Positions 1 to 5,430 of a stretch of DNA of 7,469 nt are shown here, in pieces. A model generated the notes under the pieces. The model ran no database searches. It had not been told where the DNA came from and saw nothing but the letters and a program-made list of their open reading frames with translations. Location of the stretch: NCBI GenBank assembly GCA_902795715.1, contig CADBME010000059.1, positions 1 to 7,469 of the forward strand. Reading direction: 5' to 3'. This stretch comes from an uncultured Lachnospiraceae bacterium. Its GTDB lineage: Bacteria > Bacillota_A > Clostridia > Lachnospirales > Lachnospiraceae. The position numbers were made by a program, and so were the translations under genes. Numbering within the stretch: position 1 is the first letter of the stretch; the number at the start of each line of letters is the position of its first letter.

Positions 1-321
1 ACTGAATTTGAAGAAGTGGTGAACGCTTTTTATATACCTGCAGGCATTTATTCAGTAACCAATCAGGACCAGGAAACCGTACAGATAAACATTTATTGTG
101 GCGGCCCGGAATATGTAGGCGGCACAGAATCTTTTGTCACTGATGAAAACTGTGCCGGTCCGATCATATTGATGGGCGGAGAGAAGAAAGCGCTTGAAGT
201 AAAAGAAGGCCAGTTTGTTGTATTATCTGGTGATAATGAAAATGTCGAATTCGTTTTAAAACACGCTAAAAATGTAACAGTACCGCGTTACTTGACAAAT
301 ATGTTAAATGCGGAAAATTAG
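1..321 (+). CDS. Hypothetical protein, C-terminal part (5' end outside window)
   Basis: The frame is open from the first base of the window (TEFEEVVNAFYIPAGIYSV...) to a TAG stop at 319-321, so this is almost certainly the C-terminal part of a longer protein. The GTG at 16 is a possible but unconvincing start because no Shine-Dalgarno sequence is visible before it. About 107 residues are seen. The stretch YIPAGIYSV followed by alternating hydrophobic and polar residues, with a closing segment VKEGQFVVLSGDNENVEF, resembles the small all-beta 'IPAG-Y' modules found at the ends of secreted or lipoprotein-type proteins in Bacillota. That resemblance is weak and no function is assigned. The last 13 repeat-derived residues (VTVPRYLTNMLNA), followed by EN, are encoded by a copy of the dispersed repeat. 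The native C-terminus therefore probably ended near residue 86 of the stretch beginning at the GTG. A hairpin follows the stop immediately. Confidence 0.6.
   Translation, partial: TEFEEVVNAFYIPAGIYSVTNQDQETVQINIYCGGPEYVGGTESFVTDENCAGPIILMGGEKKALEVKEGQFVVLSGDNENVEFVLKHAKNVTVPRYLTNMLNAEN
274..312 (+). repeat. Dispersed structured repeat, copy A (partial, 39 bp)
   Basis: This is the left 39 bases of the repeat family: GTAACAGTACCGCGTTAC, then TTGACAAATATG, then TTAAATGCG. It matches the left part of the copies at 2419, 5331 and 6675. It lacks the right arm, because after GCG the sequence changes to GAAAATTAG. It belongs to the CGCG/TTGACA subtype together with the 5331 copy. It lies in frame within the end of the upstream gene and encodes VTVPRYLTNMLNA. 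Confidence 0.85.
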
Positions 322-344
322 AGGAGCGACACGAATCGCTCCTC
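321..344. terminator. Hairpin terminator between convergent genes, best on minus strand
   Basis: A perfect 9-bp stem (GAGGAGCGA 321-329 pairing with TCGCTCCTC 336-344) encloses a 6-nt loop. It sits between the plus-strand gene ending at 321 and the minus-strand peptidase ending at 371. Read on the minus strand it is followed by TAATTTTCC, a short U-rich tail, which suits termination of the peptidase transcript. Read on the plus strand there is no T-tract, so termination of the first gene is less certain. The G of the TAG stop is the first base of the stem. Confidence 0.65.
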
Positions 345-370
345 CAGGATGTTTGGCAGTCCGGCTCGGT

Positions 371-2236
371 TTATTTCTGAAGTCTGGCGTCCACCAGCCG
401 TTCGTACTCGTCTACCAGACCCTTAAAGTAATCCATAGCGGCGTCATAAGTCTCTTCTTTCAGAGGGTCGACGCCGGCTATTGACAGTAAGGTCTGTGGA
501 TCGGCGCTGAGTCCGGCCTTCAGGAAGCTGAGATAATCCTCCACAGCATTCTCTCTGCCGCCCAGTATGCCTTCCGCGATGGATGCCGCATAGGTAACAG
601 AGGTCGCGTACTGATATACATAGTAGACGTTATAGAAGTGGGGAATATCTGCCCAGCGATATTTGGTTTCCGGGAAGGTTGTGACCGAATCACCGCGATA
701 CTCATTCAAAAGCTCAAGGTACTTGTCGCTCAGAGCTTCACCGTCCAGAGCTTCACCTGCTTCAACCATCTGATAAAAATAGTCCTCAAATTCCGCAAAG
801 AGCACCTGTCCAAAGAAGGCTCCTGTGAACAGATCAAGGGCGTTTTGCAGGTAGTAGAGTTTCTCATCGTCGTTGGCGGCATGGGACATCTTGTAATTGT
901 AGTAGATCAGCTCATTGGTGGTGGAGGCCACTTCCTGTGTGAAAATTGTGGGCTTATGATTCTGTTTCGGCTGGTTCTCAGTTGTCAGAGCGTCATACAT
1001 AGCGTGACCCATTTCATGGGCAATGGTACTGACATCATCTGAATAACCATTAAAGTTGAACAGCACCCAGGGAAGATATTCGCTGGAAGTCTGCATCTCA
1101 AAAGCCCCTGTGGTCTTGTTATCGGTGGGATAGACATCCACATGTCCGCTGGAAAGTATGGTCTTGAATTTCTCGATGTAATCCTCGCCGAGCACACTCA
1201 GCGCATCGATTACTTCGGCGACAGCATCTTCATACTCTATCTTGCCGGGGTTGAAGTCGGAAACGTAGGTCGCCATATCGAAGTAATACTGTTCATCCAA
1301 TCCAAGGCCGCGGGCGTGGGCACGATAGTAGCGCTGGTAATCCTCAATGCCCTCGTGGGCACACTCGATCAGCATGTCATACACCGCAGGGTTCACATCG
1401 TAGGCATACAACTGAGCCTCACGGGTCGTCTCGAAATGGCTTAAAAGCGCACGGGCATAGGCTTCTTTCGCATTACCCTCCAGCAGCGTTGCCATGGTAT
1501 TAATGTAATTTTGGGCACGAGAGCCGTACAGCTTATTGACCTCTGCCTTGAATTCACGACTGTATTCGTCAGAGCGGATAATGTTCTGGTATTCCTCGTT
1601 CGTCAGCTTTCGAACAGTACCGTCGGGCATGGTGACAGTCTGATATGGCATCTCAACATACTCCAGTCGTTCGAAGGCTTTGTAAGGATAGCCCAGGGCC
1701 ATGGAAATCGTGGCTATCGCTTTGTTGGCCTCCTCGCCCAGGGGCTCGGATTTGGGATCAGTATATTTCTTTACCGCATAGCTGTAATCAGCAAAAATGG
1801 GATCGGAAAAGATCGCTTCCCGTTCTTCCATGGACAGGGCAAAGATCTCAGGATCCGCGAAAGCCGATAACTGGGCCTCCTTGACATTCATCGCACTCAG
1901 TTTCGCGTTCAGCTTGGCAAATACCGGATCGGTCGAATCAAGGTTGCTGCCGAGATTGGCGTATAGTTCCAGCTTACTTTGAAGCCGGGTCAGCTCCGTG
2001 AAGTAGTCGAACTGAAGGTAATCGTAGATGTCCTGCGCGTTGTTAAGCTTGCCGCGATACTGGTCATAGTTGTCAAGCATCTCCATGACGGTGTCATAAT
2101 CCGCCTGCCATTCATCCACGCTGTCGTAAACGCTCGTCAGATCCCAGGTGGTAGGCAGCGTGCTTTCCGCCGATGCAGTAACCATGACAGAGAGCGAAAG
2201 TACAAACGTCAAAAACAATGCCAATACTTTTTTCAT
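371..2236 (-). CDS. pepF: Secreted oligoendopeptidase F (M3 family zinc metallopeptidase)
   Basis: This 621-residue protein is an M3B-type zinc endopeptidase that cleaves short to medium peptides. Residues 1-24 form a clear signal peptide: MKK, a hydrophobic core ALFLTFVLSLSVMV, and a TASA-E cleavage region. The product should therefore be exported, whereas classical PepF is cytosolic. The zinc site is intact: HEMGH at 407-411 supplies two histidine ligands and the catalytic Glu408, and E435 in FTQEVAST is the likely third ligand. The oligopeptidase F N-terminal domain covers roughly residues 115-185 and the M3 catalytic domain roughly 205-590, including the helical stretch FGQVLFAEFE. The length matches the roughly 600-residue family norm plus a signal peptide. 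AAGGGGG on the minus strand (2252-2246) lies 9 nt before the ATG and fixes the start. The gene is monocistronic and convergent with the gene at 1-321. Its family assignment is secure; its substrate is not visible, though nutritional peptide breakdown is likely. Confidence 0.93.
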   Translation of the reverse strand: MKKVLALFLTFVLSLSVMVTASAESTLPTTWDLTSVYDSVDEWQADYDTVMEMLDNYDQYRGKLNNAQDIYDYLQFDYFTELTRLQSKLELYANLGSNLDSTDPVFAKLNAKLSAMNVKEAQLSAFADPEIFALSMEEREAIFSDPIFADYSYAVKKYTDPKSEPLGEEANKAIATISMALGYPYKAFERLEYVEMPYQTVTMPDGTVRKLTNEEYQNIIRSDEYSREFKAEVNKLYGSRAQNYINTMATLLEGNAKEAYARALLSHFETTREAQLYAYDVNPAVYDMLIECAHEGIEDYQRYYRAHARGLGLDEQYYFDMATYVSDFNPGKIEYEDAVAEVIDALSVLGEDYIEKFKTILSSGHVDVYPTDNKTTGAFEMQTSSEYLPWVLFNFNGYSDDVSTIAHEMGHAMYDALTTENQPKQNHKPTIFTQEVASTTNELIYYNYKMSHAANDDEKLYYLQNALDLFTGAFFGQVLFAEFEDYFYQMVEAGEALDGEALSDKYLELLNEYRGDSVTTFPETKYRWADIPHFYNVYYVYQYATSVTYAASIAEGILGGRENAVEDYLSFLKAGLSADPQTLLSIAGVDPLKEETYDAAMDYFKGLVDEYERLVDARLQK

Positions 2237-2285
2237 CCCAAATTTCCCCCTTGTATTATTTTAGATTCACTTTTTCTGAATGATG

Positions 2286-2294
2286 ATCATAACA
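2286..2294 (-). promoter_or_regulatory. Probable extended -10 promoter for pepF
   Basis: On the minus strand the sequence TGTTATGAT matches an extended -10 element (TGn followed by TATGAT, 5 of 6 to TATAAT). It lies about 50 nt upstream of the pepF ATG and would give a leader of about 43 nt. No good -35 hexamer is seen 16-18 nt upstream, which is common for extended -10 promoters. This is a moderate-confidence call based on position and motif only. Confidence 0.4.
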
Positions 2295-2352
2295 GCCATC
2301 AAAAATTTCATTGCCATCTTTAATATTTTGGTTATAGTAAAATGCAACACCA

Positions 2353-2460
2353 ATGATCGGGAAGGCAGTAAATACCGCCTGGTTAGTCTACCATAAACGG
2401 CATCGCATTTGCAACAGCGTAACAGTACCGTGTTACATGACAAATGTATTAAATGCGTAA
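2353..2460 (+). other. Short open frame running into repeat copy B (doubtful gene)
   Basis: An ATG at 2353 opens a 35-codon frame that continues into the repeat and ends at the repeat's own TAA (2458-2460). The tail VTVPCYMTNVLNA is read in the same phase as in the two larger genes that end in this repeat. No convincing Shine-Dalgarno precedes the ATG and the upstream residues resemble no family I recognise. It may be chance, or the decayed 3' end of a gene that the repeat once terminated. It is recorded because of the shared reading phase, not as a confident gene. Confidence 0.2.
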
Positions 2461-2490
2461 CATTTTCTTAAAGGTACACGGTACCGTTAC
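2419..2490 (+). repeat. Dispersed structured repeat, copy B (complete, with outer inverted termini)
   Basis: This is the most complete copy, 72 bp including the outer GTTAC. The left end GTAACAGTACCGTGTTAC is the near-perfect inverse of the right end GTACACGGTACCGTTAC, differing at one substituted base and one extra base. Other pairings inside it compete with this one: GTAACA (2419-2424) with TGTTAC (2431-2436); TACAT with ATGTA around GACAA; TGTTAC with GTAACA (2457-2462); AAATG with CATTT; and GGTAC with GTACC at the right end. No target-site duplication is visible in the flanks, which is what IS200/RAYT-type single-strand transposition would leave. It lies between pepF and the divergently transcribed regulator-transposase operon, and it ends 6 nt before that operon's -35 box. 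Confidence 0.88.
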
Positions 2491-2495
2491 AGCTC

Positions 2496-2524
2496 TTGAC
2501 ATCAATTTTATTTTGGTTTATAAT
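2496..2524 (+). promoter_or_regulatory. Perfect-consensus sigma-A promoter for the XRE-transposase operon
   Basis: TTGACA (2496-2501) and TATAAT (2519-2524) are both exact consensus and are separated by 17 bp, the optimal spacing. The start site should fall near 2531, leaving a leader of about 105 nt before the regulator ATG at 2636. So strong a promoter in front of a DNA-binding regulator suggests the operon is normally held in check by repression, probably autoregulation. That last point is inference. Confidence 0.85.
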
Positions 2525-2545
2525 TCATATAAATGAAATTAATTC

Positions 2546-2573
2546 TACATATCAAATTCCTTTTGAATTATGT
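2546..2573 (+). promoter_or_regulatory. Imperfect inverted repeat in the operon leader
   Basis: TACATA...AATTC (2546-2559) pairs with GAATT...ATGTA (2564-2573), with a 3-base bulge on the left side and a short loop. It lies about 15-42 nt downstream of the predicted start site. It could be an mRNA hairpin or an operator for the XRE protein. AT-rich pairing makes chance occurrence fairly likely. Confidence 0.3.
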
Positions 2574-2592
2574 AAACGGTAATGAAGACCAA

Positions 2593-2602
2593 GTCGATCG
2601 AC
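2593..2602 (+). promoter_or_regulatory. 10-bp perfect palindrome, candidate XRE operator
   Basis: GTCGATCGAC is a perfect 10-bp palindrome in an otherwise AT-rich leader, between the strong promoter and the regulator start codon. A palindrome here is a natural candidate for self-repression by the downstream helix-turn-helix protein. No second copy is seen nearby, so the assignment is tentative. It also lies inside a 15-codon open frame (2582-2629, beginning MKTKSIDRL) that stops 6 nt before the regulator ATG and has no clear ribosome binding site. Confidence 0.3.
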
Positions 2603-2635
2603 CGGCTGACAGATAAAAGAATTGGGTAATAATCC

Positions 2636-2995
2636 ATGACAATAAGCGATAGAATATTTGAGAGAATAAAGCAGATAGATATGTCTCAGAAAGAGTTTTC
2701 GGAGAAGACCGGGATCAGGCAAAGTACTATCAGTGAATGGAAGAAGAATAGGACAAACCCCTCGTCAGATAAAATAATGGGAATATGTGAGGCGATCAAG
2801 GTTTCTCCCGAGTGGCTTTTGTCAGGCGTTGATCCGGCGAAAAGCAGAGAGAAAAATCAGGAGTATTATGTGGTTGAGGTTCATTCGGAGACAGGATTCC
2901 TGATATCTGAATTCAATCAGCTTGATAAATCACAGAGGGCCAGAGTTCTTGGATATGTGGAGGCGTTTTCTGCCATGAAGGGAAAGGAACAGTGA
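2636..2995 (+). CDS. XRE-family helix-turn-helix transcriptional regulator
   Basis: This 119-residue protein has an N-terminal Cro/CI-type domain at about residues 5-64. The core helix-turn-helix is MSQKEFSEKTGIRQSTISEWKKNRTNPSS, and the following helix reads KIMGICEAIKVSPEWLLSG, the usual XRE ending. The C-terminal part (about 85-113) contains SEFNQLDKSQRARVLGYVEAF, a helical segment common in small phage-like repressors and probably used for dimerisation. The ATG is preceded only by a weak GGG, so translation may be inefficient despite the consensus promoter. Its stop codon lies 5 nt before the TTG start of the transposase gene, so the two are co-transcribed and probably translationally coupled. 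The likely role, by inference, is repression of its own promoter and hence of transposase expression. It is not next to the HipA-like kinase and is unlikely to be a HipB partner. Confidence 0.88.
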   Translation: MTISDRIFERIKQIDMSQKEFSEKTGIRQSTISEWKKNRTNPSSDKIMGICEAIKVSPEWLLSGVDPAKSREKNQEYYVVEVHSETGFLISEFNQLDKSQRARVLGYVEAFSAMKGKEQ

Positions 2996-3000
2996 TGTAG

Positions 3001-3663
3001 TTGCCGAGAAAGAAGCGGGTATGGTATCCTGGAGCAACCTACCATGTGATGAGCAGAGGCAACAGACGAACAGCTATATTTATGGATGAAGCAGACTATC
3101 TGGAGTTCCTGGAATGTCTGTTGATGGCCAGGGATGCGTTTGGCTTCATTGTTCACTCGCTTTGTCTTATGACAAATCATTTTCATATTGCTTTGGAGAC
3201 AAAGGATATAGAACTGTGGAAGATCATGCATAAACTGCTTCTTACATATGCGGCGAATCATAATATCAAGTATCAACTGACTGGACATGTGTTTGAGAAC
3301 AGATATACAGCTCGGATTATTGAAGATGAGAGATATTTTCTGGAAGTCAGCAGATACATACACTTGAATCCCGTGAAAGCGCAGATGGTCAGGTCTCCAC
3401 TGGATTATGAGTATAGCAGTTATGGCTTATTTGCAGGTAGTAATGAGAAACATAAGGATGAGGATAAATATCAGATCGGAATGTCCACAAAGGTTTCGGA
3501 GATGATTAAGGAACTGGTCGAAACGGATCGTGTTCTCCAGTACTTTAATAATAATCCCAGAGAGCAGTACCGCATGTTTGTGGAAGGAAAAATGTCACAC
3601 GCAGAGCAGGAACTGCTGATACAGAAGGACATGAAGGAAGATAATATGTGGCTGCCTTGGTAA
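3001..3663 (+). CDS. IS200-like Y1 transposase of the RAYT (REP-associated tyrosine transposase) type
   Basis: This 220-residue protein is a single-strand DNA transposase of the Y1_Tnp fold. The N-terminus PRKKRVWYPGATYHVMSRGNRR is the signature of RAYT-like proteins rather than classical IS200 TnpA. The metal-binding HUH motif is H60-F61-H62 in LMTNHFHIALE, and Y119 in SRYIHLNPVKA is the probable nucleophile. The length (220) fits RAYTs better than the roughly 150-residue TnpA of IS200/IS605. It starts at TTG, preceded by AAGGAA; an in-frame ATG at 2995 overlaps the regulator's stop but is followed immediately by TAG, so it cannot be used. It is intact, shares an operon with an XRE regulator, and lies in a region carrying four copies of a palindromic repeat, one of them upstream of its promoter. 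RAYTs generally act on such repeats in trans and are not flanked by insertion-sequence ends, and none are seen here. Confidence 0.9.
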   Translation: MPRKKRVWYPGATYHVMSRGNRRTAIFMDEADYLEFLECLLMARDAFGFIVHSLCLMTNHFHIALETKDIELWKIMHKLLLTYAANHNIKYQLTGHVFENRYTARIIEDERYFLEVSRYIHLNPVKAQMVRSPLDYEYSSYGLFAGSNEKHKDEDKYQIGMSTKVSEMIKELVETDRVLQYFNNNPREQYRMFVEGKMSHAEQELLIQKDMKEDNMWLPW

Positions 3664-3675
3664 AGGCTATTTTTT
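3654..3675 (+). terminator. Rho-independent terminator of the XRE-transposase operon
   Basis: GCCTT (3654-3658), loop GGTA, AAGGC (3663-3667) and then TATTTTTT form a compact intrinsic terminator that overlaps the transposase stop codon. The stem is only 5 bp, but its placement exactly at the gene end and the T-tract support it. Confidence 0.55.
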
Positions 3676-3737
3676 AAAGATGATATTTCATATAATTGAA
3701 AATAATTCTGTTTAAGAAATTATTCATAGTGATGATG

Positions 3738-4010
3738 TTAGGTGTTTATTAAGCGAATAGGACAGAGAGAAAACCACGACAATGACAATTTCGTATGATT
3801 GCTGGCTAAATATTCTTCATAATCCGTCTCATCAGCGAAAAGCATGTACTTTCCGTCAACATATTCCATATAACCCATTGTCTGTATACTGCCGGGTGGT
3901 TTTAACGGTATCTGGTTCCCTGTTTTGATCGTCGGACTGTTTTGCAGAAGAGGTTTTACAAGAGCTGAAAGTAAAAACCCTGTGTAGTGGTTTTGTTCAA
4001 ACCATTGCAC
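3738..4010 (-). pseudogene. Possible coding remnant on the minus strand (unrecognised)
   Basis: This 90-codon minus-strand frame includes the segment MGYMEYVDGKYMLFADETDYEEYLAS, which has the composition of real protein (acidic, aromatic, amphipathic). The following tail NHTKLSLSWFSLCPIRLINT looks like read-through of non-coding sequence, as if a frameshift or truncation occurred near residue 70. The only upstream start is GTG, with no ribosome binding site. It could be the decayed remains of a gene otherwise lost from the 3664-4058 interval. No family is recognised. Apart from this and the terminator at 3654-3675, the interval shows an AT-rich inverted repeat (AATAATT 3701-3707 with AATTATT 3718-3724) and no convincing promoter for the hydrolase. 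Confidence 0.25.
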
Positions 4011-4058
4011 ATGACTTTTTTGCGTTTTTTCTTGTTAGAGGTGGATGAGGAGATTATA

Positions 4059-4967
4059 ATGTCAGTAAGTAGAACCGTCATCTTGATGAGAAAAAGAACA
4101 ATGAAAACAATTTATAAATCAGAATCTGGAAAAAAGAAAATACTGGAACTATACGATCAGCAGCTTGAAAGGCTGAATGTACCGTATAAGGACATCTATG
4201 TTGAGACTTCCTTCGGCAGAACACACATTGTAGAGACAGGAACCACGGAAGGCAAGCCACTACTGGTTTTTCACGGCGGTAATGCCACGACTGCGTATAA
4301 TCTTTTGTCATGTGGTTTTCTTTTCTCGGATTTTCATCTGTATGCGGTCGACACGATTGGGCATCCCGGAAAAAGCGCAGAAACAAGCCTTTCAGCCTTT
4401 AATTACGATTATGGGAAATGGGCAGGGGAGGTTATCGATAGACTCGGGTATGACCAGATGGGTTTATTTGGGGGCTCCTTTGGCGGTGGCATTATTGCAA
4501 AGACCATGTGTGAAGTACCGGACAAGATCAAACGTGCTGTGATCTATATTCCCGCTGGAATTAAGAATGCTTTCCAATTCAGGAATGCACAGATGATGTT
4601 CCCGATGATCATGTACTGGGTGACCGGGAAAGACCGGTGGCTGAAAAAGACAATGATGCCAATGGCCGTCACGGAGGATAATATTACCGATGCCATCTAT
4701 CAGACAACAAAGTTCAGTGTAAACTACGTGAAAGTGAAAACCGTCATGCCAACAAATGTTGCGGGTTCACGAATGAGGAAATGTAATGCTCCGACACTGG
4801 TTATGGCTGCTGAAAAAGATTGTCTGTTTCCTGGACCGGGCGTCCTGAAAAGGGCTGAGAGGATCATACCGAATTGCAGTACATATCTGATCCGGGGAAG
4901 AGGCCATATGCATTTTCTGACAGATGAAGAGAAGAAAATGATCATAGAGTTTTTGGAAAAGGATTAA
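4059..4967 (+). CDS. Alpha/beta hydrolase
   Basis: This is a 302-residue alpha/beta-hydrolase-fold enzyme with a complete catalytic apparatus. The oxyanion-hole loop is LLVFHGGNAT (about residues 69-78). The nucleophile elbow GLFGGSFGGG places Ser140, PTLVMAAEKDCLFPG supplies Asp254, and GRGHMHFLTDE supplies His283. Between the elbow and the Asp a helical cap region (about 165-225) shapes the substrate site. There is no signal peptide, so it is cytoplasmic. The substrate cannot be read from sequence; carboxylesterase-type or related small-molecule hydrolysis is the safe statement. The ATG at 4059 is chosen because GAGGAG lies 6 nt before it. Homologues often begin like the downstream Met at 4101 (MKTIYKSESGK), which would give 288 residues but has only a weak purine-rich site. 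The membrane-protein gene begins 33 nt downstream, so the two form a probable operon. Confidence 0.87.
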   Translation: MSVSRTVILMRKRTMKTIYKSESGKKKILELYDQQLERLNVPYKDIYVETSFGRTHIVETGTTEGKPLLVFHGGNATTAYNLLSCGFLFSDFHLYAVDTIGHPGKSAETSLSAFNYDYGKWAGEVIDRLGYDQMGLFGGSFGGGIIAKTMCEVPDKIKRAVIYIPAGIKNAFQFRNAQMMFPMIMYWVTGKDRWLKKTMMPMAVTEDNITDAIYQTTKFSVNYVKVKTVMPTNVAGSRMRKCNAPTLVMAAEKDCLFPGPGVLKRAERIIPNCSTYLIRGRGHMHFLTDEEKKMIIEFLEKD

Positions 4968-5000
4968 ACAGATCGGTTTTGGTTTTGTAGGAGATGCTGA

Positions 5001-5372
5001 ATGAAGGTTTTGAGAAAAATATCCAAAAGTATCGACGTGTTTGTTTTTGTGGCAGCAACACTGGCAATAGCCGGAGTTTTTTATGAAGGAATGACGCTGA
5101 AATGGTACGGATTTGTGGGTATACTGGTTATTTGTATGGACTATTCTTTTCTGCTCGCCACTATTATTCATTTGATAACAGATTGGAAAAAGAAGAGTAT
5201 GGTTATTCACATCTTCTCAACCGTTATTCTGATTGCAGCAAGTATTATGAAGGTTTGTGGAGTTGAATATCCTGCCATAACACTTGTACTTTGGTATTTC
5301 TATATATGGTTTTTGTATGGAAATATCTCCGTAACAGTACCGCGTTACTTGACAAATATATTAAATTCGTAA
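5001..5372 (+). CDS. Small four-helix membrane protein with a repeat-derived C-terminus
   Basis: This 123-residue protein has four predicted membrane segments at about residues 12-29, 37-59, 68-85 and 90-108, joined by short loops with basic DWKKK between helices two and three. No named family is recognised. AGGAGA ends 6-7 nt before the ATG, and the gene follows the alpha/beta hydrolase by 33 nt, so they are probably co-transcribed and possibly functionally linked. The last 13 residues (VTVPRYLTNILNS) and the TAA stop come entirely from the repeat copy at 5331. The original protein probably ended near residue 110, just after the fourth helix, so the added tail would project from the membrane end without breaking the core. 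Confidence 0.75.
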   Translation: MKVLRKISKSIDVFVFVAATLAIAGVFYEGMTLKWYGFVGILVICMDYSFLLATIIHLITDWKKKSMVIHIFSTVILIAASIMKVCGVEYPAITLVLWYFYIWFLYGNISVTVPRYLTNILNS

Positions 5373-5397
5373 CATTTTCTTAAAGGTACACGGTACC
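5331..5397 (+). repeat. Dispersed structured repeat, copy C (67 bp)
   Basis: This copy starts GTAACAGTACCGCGTTAC and ends ACACGGTACC, with the same length and internal order as the copies at 2419 and 6675. It shares CGCG, TTGACA and AAATAT with copy A, against CGTG, ATGACA and AAATGT in copies B and D. It differs from the other copies at TTCG for TGCG. The left arm in this subtype leaves one mismatch when paired with the right arm. It supplies the tail and stop of the upstream membrane-protein gene and continues into a terminator-like end. Confidence 0.88.
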
Positions 5398-5407
5398 ACC
5401 TTTTTTT
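5385..5407 (+). terminator. Terminator formed by the right end of repeat copy C
   Basis: GGTAC-ACG-GTACC forms a 5-bp stem with a 3-nt loop, followed by ACC and seven Ts. It lies 12 nt after the stop of the membrane-protein gene. Pairing the right arm with the distant left arm of the repeat would give a longer alternative stem. It probably ends the hydrolase/membrane-protein transcript. Confidence 0.55.
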
Positions 5408-5430
5408 ACAAATAACACAGGAGCATTTAG

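Noticed and set aside
1612..1625. AACAGTACCGT inside pepF resembles the repeat's left end
   Set aside because: Only about 11 bases match, it is within a conserved coding segment (DGTVRK), and none of the rest of the repeat follows.
638..2323. Several open frames on the plus strand across the peptidase gene
   Set aside because: They lie antisense to a complete, well-supported M3 peptidase and their translations show no family features; they are shadow frames.
2917..3363. 148-codon minus-strand frame across the regulator-transposase junction
   Set aside because: Antisense to two well-supported genes, with no ribosome binding site and no recognisable protein.
3563..3572. GCAGTACCGC inside the transposase gene resembles the repeat's left arm
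   Set aside because: Match of about 9 bases only, explained by the codons for EQYR, with no continuation.
4767..5210. 147-codon minus-strand frame across the hydrolase and membrane-protein genes
   Set aside because: Antisense shadow; the plus-strand genes have catalytic motifs, membrane helices and good ribosome binding sites.
5349..5375. TTGACA inside repeat copy C as a promoter reading into the HipA-like gene
   Set aside because: The best -10 (TAACAT) is poor and only 15 bp away, the other subtype has ATGACA, and a terminator hairpin follows at once.
2419..5397. A composite transposon bounded by copies B and C carrying the XRE, transposase, hydrolase and membrane-protein genes
   Set aside because: The copies are also found singly outside this interval, the transposase is of a type that does not build composite elements with direct short repeats, and no target duplication is visible.
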